Below, piece by piece: positions 22,726 through 35,982 of a stretch of 64,000 bases of DNA (the stretch's first letter is position 1; each line of letters starts with the position of its first letter). The stretch lies in NCBI RefSeq assembly GCF_033958435.1, contig NC_134138.1, positions 180,280,798 to 180,344,797 on the forward strand, written 5' to 3'. The notes under the pieces are model-generated. The model searched no databases. It was not told where the DNA came from and saw nothing but the letters and a program-made list of their open reading frames with translations. A program made the position numbers and the translations under genes. Origin of the DNA: Carettochelys insculpta (Eukaryota > Chordata > Testudines > Carettochelyidae).

Positions 22726-22809
22726 TGTCTCTTTGTAGCTAAAACAATACAAACAAGTTTATTATCTGGTGCATTCAGATTTCAGAAATAAGGACTCAAT
22801 TGATTTGTT

Positions 22810-25800
22810 CTCTCCAGAAATGGATTAAGCAGCAAAGGCCATATTTTTCTGGGGGAAAATCTGGATGGGGAGTATGTTGGCATCACCCTGTGATAATCTG
22901 TAATGCTGATAAGAACTAAAAGGTATGGCTGGCTGGCTGGAACACATAGCCACATAGTCGAGTGGCTTACATGTTGGTGGTGATTTGTGAGCAGTCCCTT
23001 TTGGAGTGACATGAGCAAGGCATTGTGCTCTGTAACCTGGGAGCGCCATTTGCAGACACTAGTGTACACCAGTGATTAATCCAGAGGACTGCTGTGTAAA
23101 GGTAATCAGATTTGGAGAGCCATACGCTGGTTACACAGGCCTGTGCAGCAAAATGATCTGTATTGTGTTCCTGTGTGATCAGTACGCAGTGGAAATTGCA
23201 AGTGGTAGAGGATTTCCTGGTATGTGGCACCTCCTACCAGTTCACATGGAGGCCTCAGAGTTACAGCAGTAGCCAAGTAGCAGCTCCACAGTTGGAGGTG
23301 CAGAGGATTCCTCTGCATCATTTCCTTAGCTGAGCTCTTCAACTCCAAGTCCTTCTATTGTATTTCTTCGGTGTCCACACCAGCTGAGCTACTCGGGCAG
23401 GAAGCTGATTTAGCCATTGAGGTTAGCTAAGCTGAAATCTGCTCAGTGGTAAAATTCCCAGAAGACAGGATTTCACTTTCAATCTTTTCACTCTACAGAA
23501 TTGAGTTTGGCCCACAGGGATAACTATGAACATAGCAGAACGCAGCATATGAGTCTGATGCTTCAATAAATCTTCACTGTATATGCTCTGTAGGCGTGTA
23601 CACACTACTGTATGTACTGTTTAGTATTATGGGCTAATGAGTCAGTTTGTGTGCCTGAGTAGGGGTGCAATTATGTACAATTATGCCTGGAACAATACTT
23701 TCAATTTTGCATGCAAAACGTGCATACAGTTTTTCAAACAGCAGCTCTGAATAGTCATTTGTGCTTTGGATAAATAATAAGCTCTTAAAACAAATAATAT
23801 CCTCAATCCTTATTTTTAGTTGGAGATTAGATTAGAAAGCATACAAATGCATCAATTAAATCTATTCAACAGCTCTGCTCTTAGCCCTGAGGCAAGTTTC
23901 TGCTTCCTTTTCATACACTGAACTCTCTCAGCGGCCTGGGCTAGAAATTAAGGATTCCATCAAGTAACAATAACAAACAGTTCCTCTGCAGAGGATGGGA
24001 ATTGCTGGTTTTCAGTTTGAGTACTTCATTGGGAGTTCATAGCAGAAAGGATTTTATAGCAGACTTGAGGCCAAGGCTGTGCTTGCTAACAACATATATT
24101 ACTATCAAAGTGAAAGATGATGATGTTTAGTACTTTTCCTTCACATAAACGTTAAGCATCAGTCCCCTACAACCCTGAATATTTGACACAGCTAGTATCT
24201 TTTTTCATGTACCTTAACCTTTCCTAAATTTTTGGTGTGTGCTATGAAAATGGAATATTGTCAGATTGAAGATTCTAGCTTGTATTTTGAATGCAGCAGC
24301 CAGCTACTGAAATTACTATCTAAATGCAATCTAATATAGTAATGTACCATATTTCAATGGTTTTCTTGAGGTGAAAACTCCATTTGCTTCATTCAAGTTA
24401 CTACAAAGCATATAAGGATCTGATTAGGTGATTAGACAAATGATAAAACCCTCACAAATTTAACTAAGGAGGAAAACATTTTACAAAGTACAAATACAAG
24501 GTAAGAAGTATATGCTCTGTTTATTTCTGGAACACGACGTATTAGTGTCTCTTCATTTCAGTAGAAATTTCCTTCCTTCCTAGCAAGATCATTGAAAATT
24601 TTGCTAATATCATGTCTTACAGAGCTGTGATATAGCATATTTTCAATAAGTATCTATCTGTTCCCGTGTAATATTGTTCAAGGTGTTGAGACTGAATAGC
24701 ACTCTTTATGAAACCAGCTAGGCTATGATACACAGGAAGAAATATAGTTCTTGCTATGAGAGGAAGTAGTAAGACACTGTAAATAACATCTGCACTCTTA
24801 CTGTACATCATTTTGGTGACAGATGGTACCGCCATGGAGTCTGATCAACTCTACCACTGAAGCAAAGCCAATTATTTTGATGTTTGTATGACAAATTGCT
24901 GTTATTAGTCAACATTAGGATGTTTGATGAAATTCCACAAGGTAGACATTAACCCCAGGCAGACTTGTTTTGTACTTTCAACAGTATCTGTGTAAAAATT
25001 GAATGGGTTGAGAAGAAAGAGGAGATTTAGTCTCTTTCACTTGCAGCGGTCCACAATTTCCAGCTTTACTTCTCCCCTGACTTCTAGCCCTGCAGCTCAT
25101 CCTGTAATCCAGAGGTCCTGGATCAATTTCCCTGAAGTGGGGTGCTGAAAGCCATTGAACCAAGCTGTAAACCTTCTATATAATGGAAACCACTGCAAGC
25201 CCAGCGGAACTACAGCACTCCCATCACCCCTATTTCCAACACCTATGTAGGAAGCTGAAAGAGAGGCTGTGATGTTCTTTCAGCCTCTCACATTGTCACC
25301 AGGGAGAGAGTTTCTGCAATTTAAACTCATCTGAATTTTGCTGATGTGTGATGCAGAACAGGATCCAGCTCCCTCTCCCATAGCTGTACTGGCTTGGAAG
25401 TAATAAGAGTAAAATTCTATTTTATGTCCATAAAATAAGGTGTTAACTCCAATCTCTTGAGCTACAGGTAGGGGAAAAGCAGAGTTTTTGTAGTTATAGC
25501 TGCTAGGAAGGTTCGTGGTCTGATCACGTGCTGTCATTGCATTCTGCCTGCTGGAGCATGGGCAATAGGAAATTGTGAATCTGCTTGAAAGATCCCTCTT
25601 CAGTTTGAGGGTACAAGCAACCATACCTGGAAGAGAACTGATAGGTCCACTAGTTCCTTAAAACTGGTATGGGAAAGGAGGGTACATGAGCCTTTCAGGA
25701 GGCTCTTAAGAAGTAGATAATAGACAACTGTCCATTAGAAGACACCACAATTAAGGGGGATTTTCAGAAACCCAGGAGGCATTTTAGAAAAGTCGCAGGC

Positions 25801-26230
25801 AATAGAACCCAGCCCAAATACTTGGAGCAAGACATCTAATATTGTATTTAAACCAGTGTTGAAGCTATTCAAAACTTTTTAGTCAGCGTGCATATCCCGA
25901 TTCCATTTTTTGTGAAGTCGTGTATTTTTGGAATGAAAAAGATTAAGGGGTTGTTGCTCTAACTTAGATATCGCATCTCCAAGTCAGTGAGGATGCAGTA
26001 AGAGCATGGCAGTCTTTCTCCAGCAAGCAGGCAACCTCTCAAAATGAGGGCAAATGGTATTTTGTGCACTTTTCATTTGGAATGCTATTGCAGAGGCCTT
26101 AAGCACTGGTGCATCTCAATCTCAGCTATTCTCTACCTACGGTGAATAGTATAGTCTGCGGTGGGAGAGAATACTTAAAAAAAAAAAAAAAAGTTGGTTT
26201 AGTGTTTGGATGTTGGTGGGTGTTGGTGGC
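22810..26230. other. Long AT-rich intron stretch, little recognised
   Basis: There is no coding motif. A 16 bp A run lies at about 26177-26192. The frames at 24978-25163, 25280-25624 and similar show no domain and often overlap antisense frames. Confidence 0.35.
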
Positions 26231-26234
26231 CTAA

Positions 26235-26295
26235 GAGATGCAGGAGGTGTAAGATGATGATCTGAGGGTCCCTTCTTGCCTTAAACTCTAAGTTT
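26235..26295 (+). repeat. Possible CR1 3' terminal scrap
   Basis: GATGATCTGAGGGTCCCTTC followed by TTGCCTTAAACTCTAAG matches the usual end of amniote CR1 elements (a GATGACCTC...GGTCCCTTCCAG...CTATGATTCT type end). It is very short, so low confidence. Confidence 0.35.
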
Positions 26296-26469
26296 TCAGA
26301 TGCAAGACACCTGAGACTTATGTTGGTACCTTCCCTTATTACAATGGACATTTCAGCTGACTCCAGCAGTAATCTGAATCCGTCCTTCTGTGGGCTCTTC
26401 TCTCACTCATCATACCCTGTAGACATTCTAGATTTTAACATTAGGTACTTTTCTGACTTCATAAGCAGT

Positions 26470-27045
26470 CAGGGAGTTGGAGGATCATATGGGTTACCAG
26501 CTATCCCATTTTCAGACAGAACAGCCTGGTGAAAAGGCGCCTCCTGGCTTTGGTCAGCATTGCTGACTGGGCCATTAAAAGTCCAACTGGCAGCACAGTG
26601 GGCCTGGGACAGGTTTCTTGCCTGCTCTGGCTCTGTGCAGCTCCTTTGAGTGGCCAACATATTGCTGTGACTGCCAGGCACAGGGGCAATGAGGAAAGCT
26701 CCCCAGTCTTCCTACACCCATAGGTGCTGTTCTCATTGGACGCAGTCCCGGCCTGTGCATGAGGCTAGCACACACTATGAAGAACTGCCTGGACACCTCC
26801 ACTTAGAGGCTTGGCATGTTGACTGCATCCAGAAGCAGTGTGAAGCTAGGGCAGGCAGGGATCCTGCCTTAGCCCCACTGTACTGCAGACCAGTAGTAGT
26901 AAGTCTTGCCTGGCTGAAGCCTAAATCCCATCCCTTATCCCTGGCACCCATGCCAGAGCCCACACTCCAACCCCCTGCAAGTGAATGAGGGTGGAAGACG
27001 GCTAGAGATGTAGGAAGTGGGGCCAGAGCGAGTATGGGACAGTGC
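26470..27045. repeat. GC-rich dispersed repeat, degraded
   Basis: A moderately GC-rich island begins with GGGTTACCAGCTATCCCATT and ends in a CCAACCCCCTGCAAGTGAATGAG segment. I associate the style (CCCAGAGCCCACACTCCAAC words) with abundant non-autonomous turtle repeats, but cannot assign a superfamily. Frames crossing it are not genes. Confidence 0.35.
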
Positions 27046-27049
27046 AAGG

Positions 27050-29150
27050 ATGTTTGATTTTATAAAATTAGGTAGGTGGCAGTCCTAGCCTCATAGCATG
27101 TTAGTTTTATTTAGACATAATAAAAGTCACGTGTAGAAATTTAAACTGAGAAAGCATCTCCAGTTGTCACCTACTTCCTGTCTACTGCTAGAAATACTTG
27201 AAAATTGTTACTGTGTGTTAGCCTCTAGTGCTCCTAAATCAGGCTTTCTAGCATGATGCGCTGTGCAAGCACACAGAAATACACACTGTAATTAACCATT
27301 AAGAGCCTGATCGAGCATGTTACTCACTGTATCAAATTCCTATTGACTGCAATGAGAAATGAATGCTCTGAAAACACTCAATCCAGGAAACACTCAGGGC
27401 CCACAAACAACCCACAATGCATGGGACTTTCATGCTTTTGAACAGGAACACAGAAATATCAACTGTTGTATTCCGGAGTTCAGTTCAGACCAGTGAGAGA
27501 TTAGATCACTTGTATTTCAACGCTGAATGCCCTAAAATATTTGTCCCCTGACAGGGGACATTCATATAAGCCAGCACCCTGCATGTATTTGTTCTGTGTG
27601 TTTATATGACTTGGGATTCAACTATTTTGATTCCAACATCCTGCCAGCAGTTGTCACAAACACTTGGTTGAAGTTGACAGATGACCCCAACACACCCTCA
27701 TGTCCCAAACTTCCCAGACAAGTATGTTTGGTTATGTCCAGCTCCCTCCTATAATATTTGAATGAAAAATAAAGATTAATTTGCTCCCTCAAAGAGGCAA
27801 AACCCACTAGCTTATTAACCTGGTGTGTATATATAGCCCTCCTTTTAGCACAGCACTGAGATATTGATGGTAAAAAAAAAAGAAACATTACTAATGCAAT
27901 ATGTATAAAATTAATTCAGATATGAAGACTGAAGATAAAGTGACAAGTGAAACAAAACAAAAATGTTTCTAAAAGTCTAAAGCACAATATAGCAAGATAC
28001 ATTCTTTGCTCAAGGATGTTTTTCTCACAAGTCCTGTTCTTCCCAGTCATGTTTAACTCTGTCAGGATGTGTGTCAAAAGCACAAGGGAGTGGTTTCCCT
28101 TGTCTTCCTAGGGGAAAGATCTTTGTCAAAGCAAAGGCACACATTTTTTCACTTACATTCTTCTTCCACAGACTTCAGCCCCGCCCCTCCATTGATAGGC
28201 TCCTCTTTCTCAGCTCGCAAGAACCGTGTTCCCTTGTGTCTGTCCATGATAAATGCTTTGGTCTCTCTTTATATCTCCCAAGTTCAATATTTGTTTCAAG
28301 ATTCAGGATGAACTCATGCTGTTGTTCCTTTCCCATGGGTTTGCAATTCATCTGGGGACTTCTATGTGAGTGGAGCTTCCATTGCTTCTGTTCACACTGT
28401 CATTAATTTATGCAAGAGACAGGTAAATAGCTGCCTTTTCTCCTCTCTGGTAGGGAATCTATTTAGCTGTTTTGGCTTCACGCTTTACAACATGTTGTTA
28501 AGTATCTGTATTGCCTCATACAGATTTTAATATAGCCATTTCATAGCGATTTTAATCCCCAGTATGTTGTTAACTTTAAGAAACAACCTTGCTCTATACA
28601 CTTACGATACAGTAATACTGTTTACAAGTAGTTGATTCAATCGCTGATCACTGAGGTTCAGCCTCTATCTTTATGGATGAGTAAACCTTTGCAGTGTATT
28701 ATTTTGAAGTGTTAAACCACGGACCGAGCTCCTCTCTTGTTAGGTGTTAAGTGGGGGAGCGGATGGCAGGGTATTATTAGTGTGAGGTTTGCCTCCACCT
28801 TTTACTAGTTTGAGGGATCTGTGTTATGCCCAGCTATAAATAAAATTCTCATTGTCTTTCACAGTATTGTGGAAGTATCTGCCAGGTAGAGGGGGAAAAA
28901 TCCCTTTATCTGGGGCAGACCTGACTGCTAATTCCCCTGACATACCTGCTTTTAATTATATAATCCATAAATCTTAATACTTGCCACATACCTGTCAAGC
29001 AAGAATGTTATCAGCAAGTTATTAGTTTTCAAGGCATATTTTGTACAAAGATTACTGCAATAGTGTGTGAAGGGTATGAATACAAGGATGCTCAGGGTCA
29101 CAAGACTCTTAAAGGAGAGCACAAAAGCAGCATTTCTTGACTACTGGATC
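27050..29150. other. Intron stretch, nothing recognised
   Basis: AT-rich. The overlapping frames at 28069-28406 have no domain, and no element ends were noted. Confidence 0.35.
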
Positions 29151-29157
29151 TCTCTCA

Positions 29158-29570
29158 GGGTGTGTCTACACTTGCATTCCTCTTTCAAAAGAGGTATGCA
29201 AATGAGGTGAATTGAAAATGCAAATGAGGTGTAAATTTGCGTATTTGGTGCCTCATTTGCATATTCTACTTTCAAAAGAGCTTCTTTCGAAAGAAGAATA
29301 CCAGTGTAGACACTGCTCTTTCAAAAGTAAACCCCATCTTCTAAAGAATCCTTCTTCCCGTTAAATAAAGGGAAGAAGGAGTTTTTCAAAGATGGGCTTA
29401 CTTTTGAAAGAGCAGCAGCTACACTGGCTTGCTTCTTTCAAAAGAAGCTCTTTCGAAATTAGAATATGCAAATGAGGTGTCAAATATGCAAATGTGTGCC
29501 TCATTTGCATTGTCAGTTTACCTCATTTGCATACTTCTTTCAAAAGAGGAATGCAAGGGTAGACGCACCC
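29158..29570. mobile_element. Long-hairpin MITE 1
   Basis: The left end GGGTGTGTCTACACTTGCAT and the right end ATGCAAGGGTAGACGCACCC are inverted repeats, with complementarity of about 50 bases at each end. Internal ATGCAAATGAGGT and CTTTCAAAAGAG blocks continue the pairing towards the centre (AAGAAGGA near 29350-29370). TCA stands on both sides (29155-29157 and 29571-29573), compatible with a 3 bp Harbinger-type duplication. The 413 bp element has no coding capacity. Confidence 0.75.
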
Positions 29571-29574
29571 TCAC

Positions 29575-29999
29575 TGTTATGTCTGCACTGGCCCAAAACT
29601 TCGAAATGGCCACACAGAAGGCCATTTTAAAGTATACTAATGAAGTGCTGAACTACATATTCAGCGCCTCATGAGCATGCTGTCAGCCGCCACACTTCGA
29701 AATTGCTGCAGTTCACCGCTGCATGGCTCATCCAGGCAGGGCTCCTTTTTGAAAGGACCTCGGCAGCTTCGAAATCCCCTTATTCCTATCCGCCAGGGAT
29801 TTCAAAGTTGCCGGGGTCCTTTTGAAAAAGAGCCCCATCTGGACGAGCCGCACGGAGGCAAGCCATGGCAATTTCAAAGTGCCGCAGTTGCTGGCATGCT
29901 AATGAGGCGCTGAATATGTATTTTAGAGCTTCATTAGTAAACTTCAAAATGGCCATGTGCATGGCCATTTCGAAGTTTTGGGCTAGTGTAGACACAGCC
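29575..29999. mobile_element. Long-hairpin MITE 2, abutting MITE 1
   Basis: It is a near full-length inverted repeat. The left-arm words GCCCAAAACTTCGAAATGGC, ACATATTCAGCGCCTCATGA and CTTTTTGAAAGGACC have their reverse complements in mirror order in the right arm. The centre lies near 29785-29800 (CCTTATTCCTATCCGCC). The right end GTGTAGACACAGCC matches the GGCTGTGTCTACAC terminus type. Arms are about 200 bp. It begins one or two bases after the TCA that ends MITE 1. It is non-coding; the frames at 29671-29913 and 29786-29995 are arm translations. Confidence 0.8.
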
Positions 30000-30004
30000 T
30001 GTAT

Positions 30005-31714
30005 GTGTACTTAGAAAATAAATTCAAGAGAGAATGAGGATGTGTGTTTTAGTGTAAACTGGGATATGAAGAAATTATGATATGTGATGGAAGACATGGC
30101 AAAATGGAAAGCATTCAAAACAAACGTGGGATCCAAGAGTTGATATATTGCTGTAACTATGGGAGGTGGGTATAAAGGGCAAAATAGTCCTCTCCATCCA
30201 TGCTCTCCTTTCACTCCCTTATTGAAGAAGCCCTTCAAAAGGACAACATCCCTTTTCTTCCAGAAAGCAGGGAAAGTGAGTTTCCCTTTCTTTACTTCTG
30301 ACTCATTGATGAACTAGGTTTAAGAGAATCCTCCACCAAAATTGGTGTAGTGGCCACATTTGTCCAAGGATACTAGAAAGGTGAGTTAATATATTTTTTT
30401 CATTGAATCAACTTTGGTGAAAGAGACAAGCTTTCAAGCTTACACTAGCTTTTCTTCAGTGTGTCTCCCTATCATACTATGGTATATAAAGCAATAAATG
30501 TCAACAGTGATTAATTTATCAACAGTAAAAGCATTTTTGCAAGCTTACCTCTGAGCAAGAAAGTTTGCTACTGTGGTACAGTGAAGCAGAACATAACAAA
30601 GGCTGAGGAGGATGAGTGTTTTACAGATAGTTTTGTTAAAAGTTGGGCACATTATTTGCTCTTGGTGGTTGTGCTTTCCTTGTGTGTATACTTCAGTGGT
30701 GGGGCTATGGCTTGTCTGAAAGTGAGTTATTGGTGAAAGAGGGCTTTGAGAGACCATTTTTAGCTTTTCTGGTCTCTTCCTGAAGGCAATGCTTCTCTGA
30801 TTGCATAAGGTAGTGTTGTCGTTACAGCCATAGGAAGTGGGTGAAGTGGCTGCTTGGGGAGGCAAGCTCTCCAGCCTGTGGACCTGCTATTACTCCACCT
30901 CTGCTGTGTCCAGGCCCACTCCAACTCTGCCCAAGCCCCTTCCTCTTCTCCTCCCTTCCTCTCTCTGCTGTCTCTTTCCAGACACATCTTTGAATCCAGA
31001 TTTTGAAAAAGTACACTCTTGTAAAATTCCTTTCTGAAGAAAATGGAGCATGTTTTTCACCGAATGCCAGATTTTGAAGACTGCACATGCAGAAGATGCT
31101 TAATTAAACGTAATAAATTGGGAATAAAAATGGAAATCATAGGCTTTTTTATATACCCTAAAGTTTGCCAGAGATTTTGTTGGGGGTGGGGGACTTTGTA
31201 GTATGGGAAAGTCTGCTGTCCTGCTGAATACAAGATTAAATATTATGGAATATGTGATGCAGTTCTTTTCTGTTTTCTGTTTTCTTAATCAGTATTTCTA
31301 AGCTGATTTTATATTTTAAATGAACTCTTAAGCCTTCATAAAGAAGTCACTTCAGATTACTACATACTTAACACACTGAAACAAAGACCTTATTTTAAAT
31401 TAATAAGTTGTAGCAGTTTAGTGTGTTCATAACAAAATTCAAGGCTTTCAGAAAAAGGGAACGCTAACTTATTTTGTGATCTCCATAACAATGTTTAGGA
31501 AATTTCACCATATCTTTATGCTAAAAATGAGATTTCAAAGACTTTAGGCATAATTAAGGATTTTATATCTTAGTAAGGTACTGCTTTTAGTCAATCTTTA
31601 GGAAGAAATAGAATCATTGGCTTTGAAGTTTCACCTCTTGTAGCCCTCAGAGCTCTCTGGACTTGGTTTTGGGCAGCAGAACAAAAAGTCCTGGGAAACT
31701 AAGGTCATGCACAG
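30005..31714. other. Intron stretch, mostly unrecognised
   Basis: A short GC-rich block at about 30830-30985 may be a repeat fragment. Otherwise AT-rich, with no coding motif. The frame at 30545-30865 minus has no recognised domain. Confidence 0.35.
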
Positions 31715-31917
31715 GTGGGCCACTGTAGCATCTAGTGAAGACAACCTACACAACAGAGTTGCTCCTGTCAGGGTCGGTACTCCACCTCCCCAAACAGTTG
31801 GTAGCTATATCAACAGGAGAAGCTTTCCCAAATAACTGTCTGCATAGGAAGTACAGTCAATATAACTGCATTGCTAGCTACACCCGTGACCAACATGGTT
31901 ATACCTACCTAAGTTGA
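31715..31917. mobile_element. Palindromic MITE, family B, copy 2
   Basis: It contains GTACTCCACCTCCCC, GTAGCTATATCAACAGGAGA and a terminal TTATACCTACCTAAGTTG block. These correspond, in reverse orientation, to blocks of 13045-13265 (AGTTTCTCCCATCAACG, GTTATAACTG). Diverged; ends approximate. Confidence 0.45.
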
Positions 31918-31954
31918 ATATCAGGAAAAGCTTTTGATGGGTTCTGTTATTCCA

Positions 31955-32120
31955 TAGAAGTCTTCTAAAGGAAGTTATGAAACTTCATTACTGGAGACAT
32001 TTTAAAATTAATTTGGACACATATCAGAATATACTGTATGGAAAAATCCCCCACTGTCAGGAAGATGGACAAGATGACCAAATAGGTCAATTTAATCTTC
32101 AGCTCCTGTGGTCTGAATCT
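31955..32120 (+). repeat. CR1 3' fragment, old
   Basis: The order GGAAGTTATGAAACTTCATT, GGAGACATTTTAAAATTAA, TTGGACACATATCAG and GACAAGATGACC parallels the CR1 3' region seen more clearly at 11640-11720. It is too diverged for firm boundaries. Confidence 0.4.
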
Positions 32121-32229
32121 ACTAATCACCATCACACAGGACACCCCACTTTGGAAAATTTAGAGAGACAGCATATTTGTAGTTTGAGCAATGCATGACA
32201 GGGATATAACCATAGTTGGTCATTCACTT

Positions 32230-35200
32230 AAGTTTCTTTGTTAATCCCACTCAGTGGGGCTAACAGCCACTGGGGGTAAGGTGGAAGGGGGCCTGGCTCC
32301 CCACCTCCAGAAGGGGTGGGCTTAGGACAGTCAGCCATGCCTACTCCCATGTGCAAGGGGTATTTTAAAGTGGCCTGGGAGCAACTGCCCTCTTTCATCC
32401 CTTCTCCCTTCCCATTGGTGGGCCTGATCCCACTGCTCTTGTTTGGACTTGGGAGAGGGTGATTTTGTTTTTCATCATTCTGTAGGTGCTTGTTAAATGA
32501 GTGAGTGCAGAAAATCCCAAATGTTGCAAATGTGAAAAAAGAATGTGGAACACGTGTTCAAATGTGACCTGCTTGCAGATCTGCTGTGCACTGGGACTAA
32601 AATGAAAATGTTTAGAAACTGTTTTTAGATAGCTGTTCTGCAAGAAATGTTTTTCATGTTGGTAAGGGAATTGGTGCCTCCTGAAATTGTTAAAAGCAAA
32701 TTCGTTGCTGGCCTATTTTCTCTTCCTATGACTTGGATTCTGAAGTTGTAGGCTTTTTTGGGGATCATTAATGCAAATGCAGAGAGCAAGCGGGCTTTTG
32801 AAGTTGTACTGGCTACTTTTTAGCAAGAGGTGCATTTAAGATATGATTGGAAAGATGTTAAGAACAAAGACAAATACATAAAACTTGGTCTTATGTGCCA
32901 AAACTATGGTTGTGGAGATTTCGTCTTCTGACTTTTTAACTTCTATACACTTTTTTCCCCTGGTTCCAGTGCAAATTATTCTTGTAGTAATGCACTCCCA
33001 CAGAGAGATTACTGTCAGTATGTAGAGTACCGTACTTCCACACTAACATGAATTTTCACTTCACCACCAAGGCTCACTTCAGTTTCTGGACATGCATATC
33101 AGGTCAGGCTCGTACAGCAATAAACCTAACCTGTAAATAGAAGCAACAGCTGGGTAGTTAAAAGGGCAGTGGGATGCCTCCCAAATGTGGTGCTTACATA
33201 TCAACGCTGCCACTGAAAATGCAATAGCTCACTTCCCGAATGTAGCAGTTTATGTTTTTGGGCCAGCACACAAACAGGGGTGAGTTCTGCCTGTGGATAT
33301 GTACATGCTGTTCAAATTGACTTCAATAGAATTTGTGTATTTGCATCTTGGAGAAAATTTGTATTTGTGTTTCTAATGTAGACGATATATATAGGATGGT
33401 AGCCTTTACTTTGTTACTCTTTTTACAAGACTTTTGCAATATTCTATTCCAAAAACAGAAGTATACATTTTTCATAACTACAGTGATTTATAAAAAGGAT
33501 GTTGTTTTGCAATTTGAACTACATTGATGCACTGATTCCTTGCTTCACATCAGCAAGGAACACATAGGGTCTGGTTCTAACCTGAGTTACCCTGGCATAC
33601 ATAATGTTAAAGTCTGGTTTGTTACTCTGGTGCAATGCTGGAGTAACTTGATATTTACACCAATGTAGCAGTGATCAGAATCTTACCCAAAGTGGACACA
33701 TCAGTGTATACAGTATATTACTATAGTAGGATTTGAACAGGCCCTGTTAGAAACACCACAACAAAACCTATTGGAGAAAAACTACATATGTACAGGATAC
33801 AAGCTTGCTACATACATTTTTGATCAGAACGCAGTTCATCTTTCCTCTCTGCTTTGTTTTGTGTGTGATTCTAGCACTTCATCCAAGGAATTGACCCCTT
33901 CAGAGGGAAGTAAGGACTCTCTATGAATTTCTGCTGTGTGAATCCCAGTCTTGAGAACCCCACATCTAGTATTCCTTCAAGAATAGTGTTTAGGTGTTCT
34001 GACAGGTTCATATGCTGCTCTTGCTTTGTAAATGAATAAGACTCTAGTCTTCAGCATTGTGAGCCTGGTTTCTCCTATGCAGTCCCTATTTTTGACCAGT
34101 ACATGGGAGACAGAGGAGACAAGTTTAGATTTAAAATCAGTCATTCATCCCCCTAAGAGGTAGGAGAAGTGCCAATTAAGGATCAGACTGCAAAACCAAG
34201 AATGATGGTTCCACAGCCAAGTACTCTTTTTAGTGGAAAATTGAGTACCTTGTTTATAATTTATGGCCTGAATCAGTTTGTCGCCACTTAGGATTCATAT
34301 AGTCCAATGACCTCTCTGTATACAAAAGATGCCAGTACCTGTCAGTGCAGAGATATCATTGGGTTTCTAACAATGAATAATTATAGAATAACTTTCCAAA
34401 GAAAAAGTTTTTGAAGCATAGGGGTTTATATTACTTTTCTTTTATTTTACATATAAAGATAACGTGTATTTATTTACAATCTCTGTCGTTAAATAGAGTT
34501 GTGTATAAGCCCTGTCGGTGCTTCAGTAGGGGTACTAGCACAATCTAAATCACATTCCCTTACATATATTTTGGGGACATATTTATTGTTGCAGATTTTT
34601 GCATTTCTTAATTCCTAGTTTTATGCCATTCCAAAAGATTTAAATATTTTTGTTTGGAGATATATACTAATTGGCCTAGATTAAATTAAAGCTACATGTT
34701 TTAGAGCACTATTTGTTTTTGGGCCACTACATACTTAGGGGAAGTGATATAGATGTGGTTCCTTACTCACTTCTTTGGAGCATGACTGTCTGGGAGAAGT
34801 CATGATTCCTTGGAGTAAAAACTAAAGCAAAGTATTCTAGAATAAGAGCTGCTTTATACTCCATAATCCAGTGAGTAGACTGTAAATTGCTATATTTACT
34901 GGCTTCCATTAGACCAATAAAGGGAATAGTTGGAGAAATATGTCTTTGGATTTATTTAAATATATTATATGAAAAAAGACTCTTAATTTTTTTATAGGTC
35001 AGAGAGCTGCTCGCTTCACCCTGGTAAAACTACTAAGCGAGTAGGAGGCTAAACTTATTTGTGCCAGCATGTCAGATTTGAGTGGAGAAGGGAGGAGGAG
35101 TTAAAACTAGATGAGAGCAGAATGTATAAATGCTGAAATGGAGGCAGATAGAGTTAAGATGTGCAGATTTCTTCAGAAACTATAAATTCTGCGATTTACA

Positions 35201-35780
35201 CCGGAAGAACGCAGTTTTTAGCATTACTGAGATCTGGCCTGAGGTGAACAAATAACACACAAAGAGAGGCCTCATTTCTTGGAAGATAGACCAAGAGGTA
35301 AATTAATCATCTGTTTGAAAACTGAATGTTGTTGCTAAAAAGGGGAGGCTAATAGTTCAGCAGGCCAAGAATACAGAATCTGTGAGCTAACAAAGTTAAT
35401 AGAACACCCAGCAAGCACCCGGCGCTTATAGAATACCCCATTTACTATAAAATAAGTAATTGCATACAGTGAATCAGGAAAGTAGACTTTGAGGTAGAGA
35501 GGAATTTTGAACTGTGGATATCTTTTACGACTATGCATGCTGTACAGGAGTTGGAACGAATGCAGTCCAGCAATATGTGATGCAATATATAATGCAGTGA
35601 GATGTGTAATATATAATAAGGGAAAGTCTTGTGTATAACTTGGGATCTGTGATGTATCATGTGTCCACCCCATTCCTCTGCATTTGTGTCTGATTCGACT
35701 CATTGTAACTTTGCTAGATGCCAAATATAGATACCTGAGTGACAAAGTCTGGAGTTCTTGGGAAACCAAGTAGAAAGAGG
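32230..35780. other. Long AT-rich intron stretch, little recognised
   Basis: At about 33560-33690 a weakly palindromic segment (GGTCTGGTTCTAACCTGAG ... GTGATCAGAATCTTACCC) looks like a short amniote repeat. Nothing else recognised; the minus-strand frame at 35335-35862 shows no domain. Confidence 0.35.
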
Positions 35781-35789
35781 TCTTAGGAA

Positions 35790-35982
35790 CAGTGTTCCCT
35801 GTAAACTGAGCTCTTGGACAGCCTCCCTGGAGAGATTCAGGTACCACCCAGCTGGTTAACAAAGCGCCCCCAGTTGCCTACAGCCAGCAGTTTGTATTTC
35901 TATTGGTGGTGCACATCCACACATGCTTTGGTGCACATAACAATGTTTATTCCATACATGGATGGAAAAAATTGGAACACTG
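35790..35982 (-). mobile_element. hAT-like MITE, copy 2
   Basis: The ends CAGTGTTCC and GGAACACTG are inverted. The flanks are CTTAGGAA (35782-35789) and CTTAGGGA (35983-35990), an 8 bp duplication with one mismatch, as expected for hAT transposition. Internally it is the reverse complement of the 2241-2428 copy. 193 bp, non-coding. Confidence 0.75.

Noticed and set aside
29158..29999. CRISPR-like or regulatory array from repeated ATGCAAATGAGG words
   Set aside because: The repeats are mirror copies within MITE hairpin arms, in a vertebrate intron, not evenly spaced direct repeats. The octamer-like ATGCAAAT words come from the element sequence.
35335..35862. 175-codon minus-strand frame
   Set aside because: No domain is recognisable, its start lies inside the hAT-like MITE, and an overlapping frame on the same strand reads equally well. 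It is most likely chance.
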